Part shown: positions 17,509 to 27,179 of the stretch, piece after piece
Position numbering within the stretch: the first letter of the stretch is position 1
Layout of the letters: every line of letters begins with the position of its first letter
DNA from: RYN-230 sp963768945
Lineage (GTDB): Bacteria > Actinomycetota > Actinomycetes > Streptosporangiales > Streptosporangiaceae
Direction: 5' to 3'
Assembly (NCBI GenBank): GCA_963768945.1
Contig: CAVYJW010000003.1
Coordinates: 1,860,001-1,924,000, forward strand
DNA length: 64,000 nt
Notes under the pieces: model-generated
What the model was told of the DNA's origin: nothing
The model's input: the letters and a program-made list of their open reading frames with translations, nothing else
The model's database searches: none
Program-made: the position numbers and the translations under genes

Positions 17509-18885
17509 ATGGGGTCCGTGCCAGCCGACGCCAGCCCGGACGCCACCGAGCCCGCCGCCGCGGGGCCTGCCGCCACAGGGGCCGCCGTGGGCGGCGCCGT
17601 CGGCGACTCCGCGGCGGCTGGTTCTCCCGGGCCCACTTCAGTCAACGCCACTTCAGTCAGCGCCACTTCGGTCAAGGCCAGTCCCGCTTCGGCCGGATCC
17701 GCCGGCGCGGCGGCCAGGACGCGGCGCGGCGCGTGGGCCTGGGCCGCTCCCTTCCTCTTCCCCACGCCGACGTCGATGCGCCGGGTCGCGCTGGCCGGCG
17801 TGGTGGCGAACGCCGGGATCATTATGACCGGCGCCGCGGTGCGGCTGAGCGCGTCAGGTCTCGGCTGCCCGGACTGGCCGGAGTGCACCTCCAGCAGCCT
17901 GGTAGCGGCGCGTACCCGCGGCGACCCGATCTTCCACACCTACATCGAGTTCACCAACCGGCTGCTGACCTTCGCGCTCATGGTCGTCGCCGTGCTCGTG
18001 CATGGTCACGGCCTGGCGCTTCCGCCCGGCCGGTACCCGGCGCCGCGCCATTGTCTGGCTGGCCGCGGCCCAGCCGCTCGGTGTCGTGGCGCAGGCCGTG
18101 CTGGGCGGGATCGTGGTGCTGACCGACCTCAACCCCGCCGCTGTCTCGTTTCACTTCCTGCTGTCCAGCGCGATCCTGGCGCTGGCCGTGACGCTCTGGT
18201 CCCGCTGCGCCGAGGGCGACGGCCGGCGACCAGGCTGGTCCGTGCGGACCTGCGGGTGCTCTCGGTGGTCCTGGTGCCACTGGTGGCGCTGATGCTCGCG
18301 GCAGGCACGGTGGTCACCGGTACCGGGCCGCTGGCCGGGTCCACCTTCCTTCCGCACCCCGGCCGGGGGCCCGCGTACGTACCGCGCTACCACCTGCCGC
18401 TGGAGGGCGTGACTCAGCTGCACGCGGACATCGGCTGGATGCTCGGCACCCTGGCTGCCGTGCTCGCGGTGTGCCTGCAGCTGACCGGGGCGCCGCGGCG
18501 GGTGCGCAGGCTTGGCTGGCTGGTGCTCGGCCTGGTCGGGCTGCAGGGGGTGATCGGCTACAGCCAGTACTTCAGCGGCCTGCCTGCCGGGCTGGTCTGG
18601 TTCCACGTCGGCGGGTCCGTGCTGATCTGGATCGCCGCCCTGAGGCTGATGTTCGCCACCCGGGATCGCGGCCCGGTGGTCCCGGCCGGCGGCCCGGTGG
18701 TCCCGGCCGACGAGCTAGGGCGCGTCGGCCGAGCCCTGACGGTGCCGGCCGGAAACCTGACACACCGAGCGGCGCCCAGGGTGGCTGGGGTGGCTCAGGC
18801 TGGCGGCGGAAGAACGCGCTGCGGGCCATGGCCATCAGCCGCAGCAGGTCCCGCCGCCGCTGCTCGAACTGGTCCGGGGCGATGA
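17509..18885 (+). CDS. ctaA: Heme A synthase CtaA (COX15 family), two internal frameshifts
   Basis: A membrane enzyme converting heme O to heme A for cytochrome oxidase. A low-complexity N-terminus with three ATSV-type 15-bp repeats is followed by TM1 (RRVALAGVVANAGIIMTGAA) and VRLSASGLGCPDWPEC, a CtaA signature. From about 18000 to 18225 the correct sequence is in the +1 frame (RRRAIVWLAAAQPLGVVAQA, then TDLNPAAVSFHFLLSSAILA with a likely heme-ligand His). The original frame then resumes with DLRVLSVVLVPLVALMLAAG and YHLPLEGVTQLHADIGWMLG. The two breaks compensate. The useful protein probably ends soon after LIWIAALRLMFATRD; the tail to 18885 is low-complexity and antisense to prsW. GTG at 17518 is an alternative start. 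Confidence 0.82.
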   Translation: MGSVPADASPDATEPAAAGPAATGAAVGGAVGDSAAAGSPGPTSVNATSVSATSVKASPASAGSAGAAARTRRGAWAWAAPFLFPTPTSMRRVALAGVVANAGIIMTGAAVRLSASGLGCPDWPECTSSSLVAARTRGDPIFHTYIEFTNRLLTFALMVVAVLVHGHGLALPPGRYPAPRHCLAGRGPAARCRGAGRAGRDRGADRPQPRRCLVSLPAVQRDPGAGRDALVPLRRGRRPATRLVRADLRVLSVVLVPLVALMLAAGTVVTGTGPLAGSTFLPHPGRGPAYVPRYHLPLEGVTQLHADIGWMLGTLAAVLAVCLQLTGAPRRVRRLGWLVLGLVGLQGVIGYSQYFSGLPAGLVWFHVGGSVLIWIAALRLMFATRDRGPVVPAGGPVVPADELGRVGRALTVPAGNLTHRAAPRVAGVAQAGGGRTRCGPWPSAAAGPAAAARTGPGR

Positions 18886-19964
18886 TCTGGCGCTGGGCGC
18901 GCAGATGGACGAGGGCCAGCTCGGTGGCGGCCAGCTGGTAGTCCTCCATGGCCCGGGCCGCGGCGCGGCCCCCGGTACGGCGGGCCCAGCAGCCGGGCGG
19001 CCCGCCGCTCGCGCAGCGTGCTCAGCATCCGCAGGTCTGCCTCGGTGACCACGCCGATGGCCTCGTACACGGGCAGGAACCGCCAGATCAGGCGGACGAT
19101 CCGGCGCCGGTCCGCGACGATCACCCCGGCCAGGATGCCCAGCACGCAGGCCAGGATGGCGTACGCGAGGGCCAGCCCGTGCAGCCCGAACGAGGTCAGC
19201 CCGTTCCACAGCCCGTGCAGCAGCATGGCGGTCAGCAGGCCCAGTGGCACCGCCCACCGGCCGTGCCGGTGGGTGGCCGCGTACGCCACCCCGAGGCCGG
19301 TCATGGACGTGAAGATGGGGTGCGCGAGCGGGGAGAGCACGCCGCGCAGCACGAACGTGGCGCCCAGCAGCCTGACCCCGCCGATCTCAGGGCGGACCAG
19401 GGCGCCGATGTAATAGCCGATGTTCTCCGTCATGGCGAAGCCGAGTCCCACCATGGCCGCGTAGATGATGCCGTCCGTGGGGCCGTCAAGCTCCTGCCGG
19501 CGGCGCCAGAGCAGGATGATCAGGATGAGTCCCTTGAGGCTCTCTTCCACCACCGGCGCCCCGAACGTGGCGGACACATACTGGCCCGTGCTGTTGCCCA
19601 GGGCGGGCTGGGTTATGAAGACCAGCCCGGCGGTGTTGATCACCGCCGCGAGCAGCGCCGCGACCCCGGCCCCCCAGGCGAAGGCGAGTACCAGGTTCAC
19701 CCGGGGCTCGGGTTCCAGCCGGTCGATCAGCAGCACGCAGCCGACCAGGAAGGGCACCGGGAGCAGGGCGAACGGCAGTGCGATGAGAAACGGCGCGACG
19801 CTGTGACCGGCCGCGTCCACGCTCTGCAGGGCGTCCGTGCCCAGGACCACGATCCCGCACCCGATGGCGGCGATGATGCCCAGAATCAGCCCGGTCCGCG
19901 GTCGCCCCGGGGGGCGGCCCTCGATCACCGCACGCGGGTCGAAGCCGGGCATGGGGGTCGCCAT
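18795..19964 (-). CDS. PrsW-family intramembrane metalloprotease-like protein (3' end uncertain)
   Basis: About 390 aa. PrsW hallmarks are seen: VVEESLKGLILIILLWRRRQ (EEx3K-type), LGFAMTENIGYYIGAL, RGVLSPLAHPIFTSMTGLG and AMLLHGLWNGLTS with the conserved His residues. About eight membrane helices. PrsW of Bacillus cleaves an anti-sigma factor; the target here is unknown. The reading frame changes near 18960-18985: the natural C-terminus (MEDYQLAATELALVHLRAQR, then APDQFEQRRRDLLRLMAMAR) is in a frame that runs on to 18572 across the ctaA 3' end, so an indel and an unresolved stop are likely. ATG at 19964 was chosen. It converges on ctaA. Confidence 0.85.
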   Translation of the reverse strand: MATPMPGFDPRAVIEGRPPGRPRTGLILGIIAAIGCGIVVLGTDALQSVDAAGHSVAPFLIALPFALLPVPFLVGCVLLIDRLEPEPRVNLVLAFAWGAGVAALLAAVINTAGLVFITQPALGNSTGQYVSATFGAPVVEESLKGLILIILLWRRRQELDGPTDGIIYAAMVGLGFAMTENIGYYIGALVRPEIGGVRLLGATFVLRGVLSPLAHPIFTSMTGLGVAYAATHRHGRWAVPLGLLTAMLLHGLWNGLTSFGLHGLALAYAILACVLGILAGVIVADRRRIVRLIWRFLPVYEAIGVVTEADLRMLSTLRERRAARLLGPPYRGPRRGPGHGGLPAGRHRAGPRPSARPAPDHRPGPVRAAAAGPAAADGHGPQRVLPPPA

Positions 19965-20025
19965 GGCAGGGAGCGTACCGGGAACAGCAGCGGTAAGCCC
20001 GCGGCCGTGAGCACGGCGCTCACAG

Positions 20026-20063
20026 CGTCGTTCCCGGACCGCGGGGGCGGTCCGGGAACGACG
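20026..20063. promoter_or_regulatory. Perfect 15-bp inverted repeat between prsW and tkt
   Basis: CGTCGTTCCCGGACC at 20026-20040 and its exact reverse complement at 20049-20063 are separated by 8 nt (GCGGGGGC). The element lies in the 177-bp divergent gap between prsW (start 19964) and tkt (start 20142). No T-tract follows, so a simple terminator is unlikely in this divergent setting. A second small dyad (CGAAAC/GTTTCG, 20064-20085) is adjacent. It may be an operator or a 5'-UTR hairpin of tkt. Confidence 0.5.
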
Positions 20064-20141
20064 CGAAACTGGGGATAGGGTTTCGATTGCCTGGCCGAGG
20101 GGAGGCCGGGCGGAGGCCACGAGAGGAGCCCTGATCCCGCG

Positions 20142-22315
20142 GTGAGCAGCCCATCGAACGCCCAGGCAGCAAGGACCCAGGCGGCAGGCTCGGCCACCCT
20201 GGAGTGGACCGAGGCCGACCGGCGTGCCGTTGACCTGATCCGGGTCCTGGCCATGGACTCCGTACAGAAAGCGGGCTCCGGCCATCCGGGCACGGCGATG
20301 AGCCTGGCTCCCGCGGCCTACCTGCTCTACCAGAACGTGCTCCGGCATGACCCCGCCGACCCGAACTGGCTCGGCCGGGACCGGTTTGTCCTGTCCTGCG
20401 GGCATTCCAGCCTGACCCTCTACATCGAGCTGTACCTGTCCGGGTACGGGCTGGCGCTGGACGACCTGAAGCTGTACCGGGAATGGGGCAGCCTGACCCC
20501 GGGACACCCGGAGCATGGCCTCACCCCGGGCGTGGAGACCACCACCGGCCCGCTCGGCCAGGGCCTGGCCAACGCGGTCGGCATGGCCATGGCCGCCCGC
20601 CGTGAGCGCGGCCTGCTCGACCCGGACGCACCCGAGGGGACCAGCCCGTTCGACCACCACGTGTATGCGTTCGTCTCGGACGGCGACATCGAGGAGGGCA
20701 TCAGCCACGAGGCGTCCTCGCTCGCCGCCCACCAGGACCTGGGCAACCTAGTCGTGCTCTACGACGACAACCAGATTTCGATCGAGGACGACACGCTGAT
20801 CGCCAAGTCCGAGGACGTGGCCGCCCGCTACGAGGCCTACGGCTGGCATGTGCAGCGGCTGGACTGGCGCCGGCCCAACGGCTACCACGAGGACCCGGCC
20901 GGGCTGTACCAGGCGCTGCAGGAAGCAAGGGCCCGCACCGACAAGCCCTCCCTCATCGCGCTCCGGACCATCATCGCCTGGCCGGCCCCGCACGCCCAGA
21001 ACACCGGCGCGGCGCACGGTGCCGCCCTCGGCGAGGACGAGGTCGCCGCGACCAAGGAAGTCCTCGGCTTCGACCCGAAGGTGACGTTCCCCGCCGAGGA
21101 GGCGCTCGTCGAGCACGCCAGGAAGGTGGCCGTGCGGGGCAGGCGCCTGCACGCCGAGTGGGATGAGGCCTTCAACGCGTGGGCCCGGGCCAACCAGGAG
21201 CGGGCCGCGCTGCTGGAACGCCTCAGTGCCCGGCGGCTGCCGGAGGGGTGGGCACAGGCGCTGCCCACCTTCCCCCCGGACCAGAAGGGCATAGCTACCC
21301 GCAAGGCGTCGGAGGGGGTATTGAACGCCCTCGCCCCCGTGCTCCCTGAGCTATGGGGCGGCTCGGCGGATCTTGCGGGGAGTAACAACACCACGATGAA
21401 GGGTGAGCCGTCGTTCATCCCGGCCGAGCGCCAGACCGAGATGTTCCGTGGCAACGTGTACGGCCGCACCCTGCACTTCGGGATCCGTGAGCACGCCATG
21501 GGCGCGATCCTCAACGGCATCGCGCTGGACGGCCTGACCCGGCCGTATGGCGGCACGTTCCTGGTCTTCAGCGACTACATGCGGCCATCCGTCCGGCTCG
21601 CCGCATTGATGGAGCTGCCGGTGGCCTACGTCTGGACGCACGACTCGATCGGGCTCGGCGAGGACGGCCCGACTCATCAGCCGGTCGAGCACCTGGCCGC
21701 GCTGCGCGCCATCCCCGGGCTCGACGTGGTCCGGCCCGGCGACGCGAACGAGACCAGCTGTGGCCTGGCGGACCGTGCTGGAGCACACCGACCGGCCGGC
21801 CGGGTTTTGCCTGCAGCCGGCAGAACCTGCCCGTCCTGGACCGCTCGGAGGGCAAAGGCCTGGCCAGCGCGGATGGGGTGGCCCGGGGCGGGTACATCCT
21901 CGCCGAAGGGGCGGGCGGTGAGCCGACGGTGATCCTGATGTCGACGGGCAGCGAGCTGCAGATCGCGCTGGCGGCACGGGACATTCTCCAGGACGAGGGG
22001 ATCCCGACACGAGTTGTTTCCATGCCGTGCGTGGAATGGTTTACCGGGCAGGATGCTTCCTATCAGGAGGAGGTACTGCCACCGAACATCCGGGCGCGCG
22101 TCAGCGTCGAGGCCGGCGTCGCGCAGCCCTGGCACGTGTTCACCGGCGATTTCGGTGAGTGCGTCAGCCTGGAGCACTTCGGGGCATCCGCCTCCTACAT
22201 GAAGCTGTACGAGGAGTTCGGGTTCACCGCGGAGCATGTGGCAGCAGCCGCCCGGTCCAGCCTGGCCCGGCTGGGCGCCGCAGCGGACGCGAACGCGAGA
22301 AGCGAGGATTCATGA
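20142..22315 (+). CDS. tkt: Transketolase (frameshifted)
   Basis: A thiamine-diphosphate enzyme of the non-oxidative pentose phosphate pathway. Motifs: SVQKAGSGHPGTAMSLAPAA, the ThDP site FVSDGDIEEGISHEASSLA, ENTG-like HAQNTGAAHGAAL, FGIREHAMGAILNGIALDG and WTHDSIGLGEDGPTHQPVEH. After DANET the frame is lost near 21757 (AVAWRTVLEHTDRPAGFCL is in the next frame) and again near 21812 (SRQNLPVLDRSEGKGLASAD in the third). The C-terminal domain (GGYILAEGAGGEPTVILMST) then runs in that frame to 22315. Combined length is about 724 codons, slightly longer than usual. Transketolase is normally indispensable, so two indels within 60 bp look like sequence errors. GTG start at 20142; the stop overlaps tal as ATGA. 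Confidence 0.9.
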
Positions 22316-23457
22316 CCTCCCAGCAGCACACCCCACAGACACCGGCCCACCCGGTCCTCCGCGAACTGACCGCAGCGGGTGTCTCCATCTGGCTCGATGA
22401 CATCAGCCGGGAGCGGCTGAGGACCGGCAACCTGGCCGAGCTGATCCGCGACTGGGCCGTTACCGGCGTGACCTCCAACCCGACGATCTTCGCGCACGCG
22501 GTGGCCCACGGCGACGCCTACGACCAGCAGCTCAAGGACCTGGCTATCCGCGGTGTGCAGACCGAGGAGGCCGCGCGGAACATCGCCACCTACGACATCC
22601 GCTGGGGCGCCGACGTGCTCCGGCCGGTGTACGACGCCACGGACGGCGTGGACGGCCGGGTCTCCATCGAGGTGGACCCCCGGATCGCGAGGGACACCGC
22701 GAAGACCATCGCCGAGGCCCGGGCACTGTGGTGGATGGTGGACCGGCCCAATATGTTCATCAAGATCCCGGCGACCCTCGAGGGGCTCCCCGCGATCACC
22801 GCCAGCCTGGCCGAGGGGATCAGCGTGAACGTCACGCTGATCTTCGCCCTGGAGCGGTACGGCCAGGTGATCGACGCGTTCATGACCGGCCTGGAGCAGG
22901 CACTCGAGGCGGGGCGTGATATCTCCAGGCTGGCGTCGGTGGCGTCTTTCTTCGTCAGCCGGGTGGATACCGAGGTGGACAGCAGGCTGGACAAGATCGG
23001 CACTCCCGAGGCGGCCACGCTGCGCGGCAAGGCGGCGATCGCCAACGCCCGGCTCGCCTACGAACTGTACGAGCAGCGGATCTCGACCCCGAGGTGGCAG
23101 GCCCTGCGCCAGGCCGGGGCCAAGGTGCAGCGCCCGCTGTGGGCCTCGACCAGCACCAAGGACCCTGCCTACGACGACACCATGTACGTGGTCGACCTGG
23201 TCGCCCCGGACACGGTCAACACGATGCCGGAAGCCACGCTGCGGGCCACCGCGGATCATGCCAGGCTGCGAGGGGACACGGTGCACGGCACCTACGACCA
23301 GTCGCGGCAGGTATTCGCGGATCTGGCCAAGCTCGGGATCGAGTACGACGACGTGGTCCGGGTGCTGGAAGAGGAGGGTGTCGAGAAGTTCGCCGCCTCC
23401 TGGAACGAGTTCCTGGGCACGATCGAGTCGAACATGGCCGCGGTGGGCAAGCCATGA
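22312..23457 (+). CDS. tal: Transaldolase
   Basis: 381 aa, the long actinobacterial form. It transfers a dihydroxyacetone unit between sugar phosphates in the pentose phosphate pathway. The Schiff-base lysine is K151 in RPNMFIKIPATLEG. Other family blocks are SIWLDDISRERLRTGNLAEL, TGVTSNPTIF and FFVSRVDTEVDSRLDKIGTP. ATG at 22312 overlaps the tkt stop (ATGA), giving translational coupling; zwf begins 38 bp after the tal stop. The gene is intact. Confidence 0.96.
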   Translation: MTSQQHTPQTPAHPVLRELTAAGVSIWLDDISRERLRTGNLAELIRDWAVTGVTSNPTIFAHAVAHGDAYDQQLKDLAIRGVQTEEAARNIATYDIRWGADVLRPVYDATDGVDGRVSIEVDPRIARDTAKTIAEARALWWMVDRPNMFIKIPATLEGLPAITASLAEGISVNVTLIFALERYGQVIDAFMTGLEQALEAGRDISRLASVASFFVSRVDTEVDSRLDKIGTPEAATLRGKAAIANARLAYELYEQRISTPRWQALRQAGAKVQRPLWASTSTKDPAYDDTMYVVDLVAPDTVNTMPEATLRATADHARLRGDTVHGTYDQSRQVFADLAKLGIEYDDVVRVLEEEGVEKFAASWNEFLGTIESNMAAVGKP

Positions 23458-23495
23458 CCGCTGGGCCGCCTGGTAACAACAGACGGAGCACAGTG

Positions 23496-25181
23496 ATGGC
23501 TGATTCGGCGACTGCGGCTGAGGATGGCACCCGGGCGGCCGGGAACGAGCCTGGCGGCCCGGGGCTCGCTGAGGGTCACCTCAGCGAGGCGGAGCAGGAA
23601 GCACTGGCCCAGCCGGCCGCGCTGACCCCGGTCGTGAGCGGCTACGCGGCCAACCCGCTGCGGGATCCGCGTGACCGGCGGATCCCCCGGGTAGCAGGTC
23701 CATGCGTCCTGGTCATCTTCGGCGTTACCGGGGACCTGGCCCGTAAGAAGCTCATGCCGGCCATCTACGATCTGGCCAACCGGGGACTGCTCCCGCCCGG
23801 TTTCTCGCTGGTCGGGTTCGCCCGCCGCGACTGGGAGGACGAAGACTTCGCGCAGGTCACCTACCAGGCCGTGAAGGAACACGCGCGGACCCCGTTCCGG
23901 GACGCCGTCTGGCAGCAGGTGTCTGAGGGCGTCCGGTTCGTGCCCGGCGAGTTCGACGACGACGCGGCCTTCGACCGCCTCGCGGGGGTCGTGGCCGAGC
24001 TGGACCAGGAGCGCGGCACTGGCGGGAACTACGCGTTCTACCTGTCGGTCCCGCCGAAGTTCTTCACCCTGGTGGTCACCCAGCTGAAGCGGTCCGGGCT
24101 ATCCACCCCGCCGCAGCCGCCCCTCGGGCAGCCCCGGCCCTGGCGCCGCGTGGTGATCGAGAAGCCGTTCGGTCACGACCTCGCGAGCGCCCGCGCGCTC
24201 AACGAGACGCTCAGCGCCGTGTTCCCGCCGGAGTCGGTGTTCCGGATCGACCACTACCTGGGCAAGGAAACCGTCCAGAACATCCTGGCCCTGCGCTTCG
24301 CCAACACGCTGTACGAGCCGATCTGGAACCGCGGTTACGTGGATCACGTGCAGATCACCATGGCGGAGGACATCGGCGTCGGCGGGCGGGCCGGATATTA
24401 CGACGGTATCGGCGCGGCCCGCGACGTGATCCAGAATCACCTGATGCAGCTGCTGGCGCTGACCGCGATGGAGGAACCTGTCTCGTTCGACGCGAACGCG
24501 CTGCGGGCGGAGAAGGAGAAGGTCCTGTCCGCGGTCCAGTTGCACGAGGACCTGGGGGCGACCACCGCGCGCGGGCAGTATGCGGCCGGCTGGCAGGGCG
24601 GCGTCCCGGTGCAGGGCTTCCTCGAAGAAGAGGGCATGGCGCCCGACTCGCGGACCGAGACCTACGCCGCGGTCAAGCTGAGGGTGGATACCAGGCGATG
24701 GGCCGGGGTTCCCTTCTACCTGCGGACCGGGAAGCGGCTCCCGCGCCGGATGTCGGAGATCGCGATGCTCTTCCAGCGCGCGCCGCACCTGCCGTTCGCG
24801 GCCACCGACACCGAAGAGCTCGGGCAAAACGCCCTGGTCATCCGCGTCCAGCCGGATGAGGGGGTCACGGTCAGGTTCGGCTCCAAGGTCCCCGGCTCGG
24901 CCATGGAAGTACGCGACGTGAACATGGACTTCGCCTACGGCGAGTCGTTCACCGAGAGCAGCCCGGAGGCCTACGAGCGGCTGCTTCTCGACGTGCTGAT
25001 CGGCGATCCGCCGCTGTTCCCGCGGCATCGCGAGGTGGAACTGTCCTGGATGGTCCTCGACCCGATCGAGGAATTCTGGGCTGAGCACGGCAGGCCGGAA
25101 CCCTACCCGGCCGGGACGGCCGGCCCGCTCTCCGCGGACGCGATGATGGCCCGCGACGGACGGGCCTGGAGACGGCTTTGA
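23496..25181 (+). CDS. zwf: Glucose-6-phosphate dehydrogenase
   Basis: 561 aa from the chosen start. It oxidises glucose 6-phosphate to 6-phosphogluconolactone with NADP+, the entry of the oxidative pentose phosphate pathway. The nucleotide-binding motif is VIFGVTGDLARKKLMPAIYD, and the substrate/active-site motif is VFRIDHYLGKETVQNILALR. The start ATG at 23496 has GGAG 7 nt upstream; an ATG at 23454 overlapping the tal stop (ATGA) is a second possibility and would add 14 residues. A 65-residue low-complexity N-terminal extension precedes the catalytic fold. It is followed by opcA, whose product activates it in actinobacteria. Confidence 0.96.
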   Translation: MADSATAAEDGTRAAGNEPGGPGLAEGHLSEAEQEALAQPAALTPVVSGYAANPLRDPRDRRIPRVAGPCVLVIFGVTGDLARKKLMPAIYDLANRGLLPPGFSLVGFARRDWEDEDFAQVTYQAVKEHARTPFRDAVWQQVSEGVRFVPGEFDDDAAFDRLAGVVAELDQERGTGGNYAFYLSVPPKFFTLVVTQLKRSGLSTPPQPPLGQPRPWRRVVIEKPFGHDLASARALNETLSAVFPPESVFRIDHYLGKETVQNILALRFANTLYEPIWNRGYVDHVQITMAEDIGVGGRAGYYDGIGAARDVIQNHLMQLLALTAMEEPVSFDANALRAEKEKVLSAVQLHEDLGATTARGQYAAGWQGGVPVQGFLEEEGMAPDSRTETYAAVKLRVDTRRWAGVPFYLRTGKRLPRRMSEIAMLFQRAPHLPFAATDTEELGQNALVIRVQPDEGVTVRFGSKVPGSAMEVRDVNMDFAYGESFTESSPEAYERLLLDVLIGDPPLFPRHREVELSWMVLDPIEEFWAEHGRPEPYPAGTAGPLSADAMMARDGRAWRRL

Positions 25182-25299
25182 GCGCACCGGCCCCGCGCGC
25201 GGCAGCGCCCCGGGATGGAACCGCGGCACCGCCTCTGGACGGAGCCGTGGCCGCCACGACAGCGTGCCGCGTTGGCGCGGGCGGAAAGGACTGCCTCCG

Positions 25300-26280
25300 A
25301 TGATGATCGACCTGGCTGAGACGACCACAGACCGGATTCATGAGGCGATCCGCCAGGCGCGGCAGCGGCTCGGCGGTCCCGCCAGCGGGATGGTGCTCAC
25401 GCTCGTCATCGTGACGGACGAGGCGGCGCAGTATGACGCCGTCCGGTCAGCCAGCGAGGCGGCCCGCGAGCACCCGTGCCGGGTGCTCGCGGTGATCACC
25501 CGGCGGCCTGAGGCCAATTCCCGGCTCGACGCGGAGATCCGGGTCGGCGAGTCCGGGCCGGGCGAGGTCGTGCTGCTCCGGATGTACGGTGCGCTGGGCG
25601 AGCACGCCGACTCGGTGGTCACCCCGCTGCTGATGCCGGACACCCCGGTGGTGACCTGGTGGCCCGGAACTCCCCCGGCCGTCCCTGCCGGCAACCCGCT
25701 GGGCGCCCTCGCCCAGCGCCGGATCACCGACGCCGCCTCGTCCCCGGCGCCGCACGACTGCCTGGCTAGCCTGGCCTCGCACTACCAGCCTGGGGACACC
25801 GACCTGAGCTGGACCCGGGCGACGCCCTGGCGCTCGCTGATAGCGGCCACCCTGGACCAGCCGCACGGCGCGATCCGCGGTGGCCGGGTCGAGGCCGAGC
25901 GCGCCAACCCGAGCGCGGACCTGATCGCCTCCTGGCTGACCGTGCGGCTCGGAGCCCCGTTCGAGAACCGGGTGTCCGGCGGGCCCGGGGTCACCGGGGT
26001 CATCTTCGACACCAGCGACGGGGAGATCAGCCTGGCCCGCCCGGACGGCCGCCTGGCGATGCTGCGCCGGCCTGGCGAGCCGGAGCGCAGGGTGGCGCTG
26101 CACCGCCGGGACACCGCGGAACTGCTGTCCGAGGAGCTGCGCCGGCTCGACCCCGATGAGGTGTACGCGGAGACCATCGCCCCCTTCGTCCCGGCCCAGG
26201 CCGAGGTGAGGCGGAACGGCGGCAGCCGCAAGCGGGCCACGGCCAGCGCGGACACGTCCCGCAAAGACAAAACGCGGTGA
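25300..26280 (+). CDS. opcA: OpcA, glucose-6-phosphate dehydrogenase assembly/activator protein
   Basis: 326 aa. OpcA has no catalytic role of its own; in cyanobacteria and actinobacteria it promotes oligomerisation and activity of Zwf. Conserved stretches are VLTLVIVTDEAAQYDAVRSA, HPCRVLAVITRR, GPGEVVLLRMYGALGEHADS, PDTPVVTWWPGTPP and DLSWTRATPWRSLIAATLDQ. The start is the first ATG of MMIDLAETTTDRI at 25300, with AAAGGA 9 nt upstream. The 118-bp gap after zwf is GC-rich without a gene. Its stop overlaps pgl as GTGA. A basic C-terminal tail follows the core. Confidence 0.95.
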   Translation: MMIDLAETTTDRIHEAIRQARQRLGGPASGMVLTLVIVTDEAAQYDAVRSASEAAREHPCRVLAVITRRPEANSRLDAEIRVGESGPGEVVLLRMYGALGEHADSVVTPLLMPDTPVVTWWPGTPPAVPAGNPLGALAQRRITDAASSPAPHDCLASLASHYQPGDTDLSWTRATPWRSLIAATLDQPHGAIRGGRVEAERANPSADLIASWLTVRLGAPFENRVSGGPGVTGVIFDTSDGEISLARPDGRLAMLRRPGEPERRVALHRRDTAELLSEELRRLDPDEVYAETIAPFVPAQAEVRRNGGSRKRATASADTSRKDKTR

Positions 26281-27056
26281 GCACGCCTGAGGTACTCGTC
26301 CATCACGACGCGAGCCTGCTGGCCAAGGCGGCGGCGGCCCGGCTGGTGACCAGGCTGGTGGACGCCCAGGCGAGCTCGGGCACGGCGGACCTGGTGCTGA
26401 CCGGCGGCGGCATCGGCACCGCGGTGCTGGCCGAACTGGCGGCCGCACCGGCGCTCGGCGCGGTGGACTGGCGGCGGCTGGACATCTGGTGGGGCGATGA
26501 GCGCTTCCTGCCGTCCGGCCATCCCGAGCGGAACGAGGCGCAGGCGGAGCGGGCCCTGCTCAGCCTCGTGGACGCGGACCCGGCCCGTGTCCACCGGATG
26601 CCGGGCACGGACGGCCCGGATGGCAACGACCCCGAGGCGGCGGCCGCGCGGTACGCGGCCGGGCTGCGCAGGGCCGCCCAGCCGCAAGACCACGGCCCGG
26701 TGCCCGCTTTCGACGTGCTGCTGCTCGGCGTCGGGCCGGAAGGGCACGTCGCCTCGCTCTTCCCCGGCATGCCGGCGCTATACGACGAGCGGCCGGTCGT
26801 CGCGGTCCGCGGCGCGCCCAAGCCGCCGCCCACGAGGCTCACCATGACGCTGCCCGCTATCCGGCGGGCCCGTGAGGTGTGGCTGCTCGCGGCCGGTGAG
26901 GAGAAGGCCGGGGCGGTCCGCCTGGCGCTGTCCGATGCCGGGCCCGTGCAGGTCCCGGCCGCGGGCGCGCGCGGGCAGCAGCGCACCCTCTTCATGCTGG
27001 ACCGCAGCGCGGCCAGCCAGCTCCCGCCCCAGCTCAGCCGGATTGCCTCACCCTGA
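26277..27056 (+). CDS. pgl: 6-Phosphogluconolactonase
   Basis: 259 aa, GntI/NagB-like fold. It hydrolyses 6-phosphogluconolactone, the product of Zwf. Diagnostic blocks are LVLTGGGIGTAVLAELA, LDIWWGDERFLPSGHPERNE (phosphate and active-site residues) and FDVLLLGVGPEGHVASLFPG (with the catalytic His). GTG start overlapping opcA. It is the last gene of the tkt-tal-zwf-opcA-pgl cluster; it converges on a DUF1707 gene across a tandem-repeat region. Confidence 0.96.
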   Translation: MSTPEVLVHHDASLLAKAAAARLVTRLVDAQASSGTADLVLTGGGIGTAVLAELAAAPALGAVDWRRLDIWWGDERFLPSGHPERNEAQAERALLSLVDADPARVHRMPGTDGPDGNDPEAAAARYAAGLRRAAQPQDHGPVPAFDVLLLGVGPEGHVASLFPGMPALYDERPVVAVRGAPKPPPTRLTMTLPAIRRAREVWLLAAGEEKAGAVRLALSDAGPVQVPAAGARGQQRTLFMLDRSAASQLPPQLSRIASP

Positions 27057-27086
27057 GCCAGCCATCTCACTGAGACATCTCAAGGC

Positions 27087-27166
27087 TCAGCCGTCTCACC
27101 CGAGCCGTCTCAACCCCCGAGCCGTCTCAACCCCCGAGCCGTCTCAACCCCCCAGCCGTCTCACCC
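27087..27166. repeat. 17-bp tandem repeat between convergent genes
   Basis: At least three nearly exact copies of GAGCCGTCTCAACCCCC, with two degenerate copies on the left and one on the right, lie between pgl and the convergent DUF1707 gene. There is no palindrome strong enough to call a terminator. Confidence 0.75.
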
Positions 27167-27179
27167 TCAGCGGGTGACC

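Noticed and set aside
27060..27170. Possible CRISPR array
   Set aside because: The 17-bp units are directly adjacent without spacers, so it is a simple tandem repeat; no cas genes are present.
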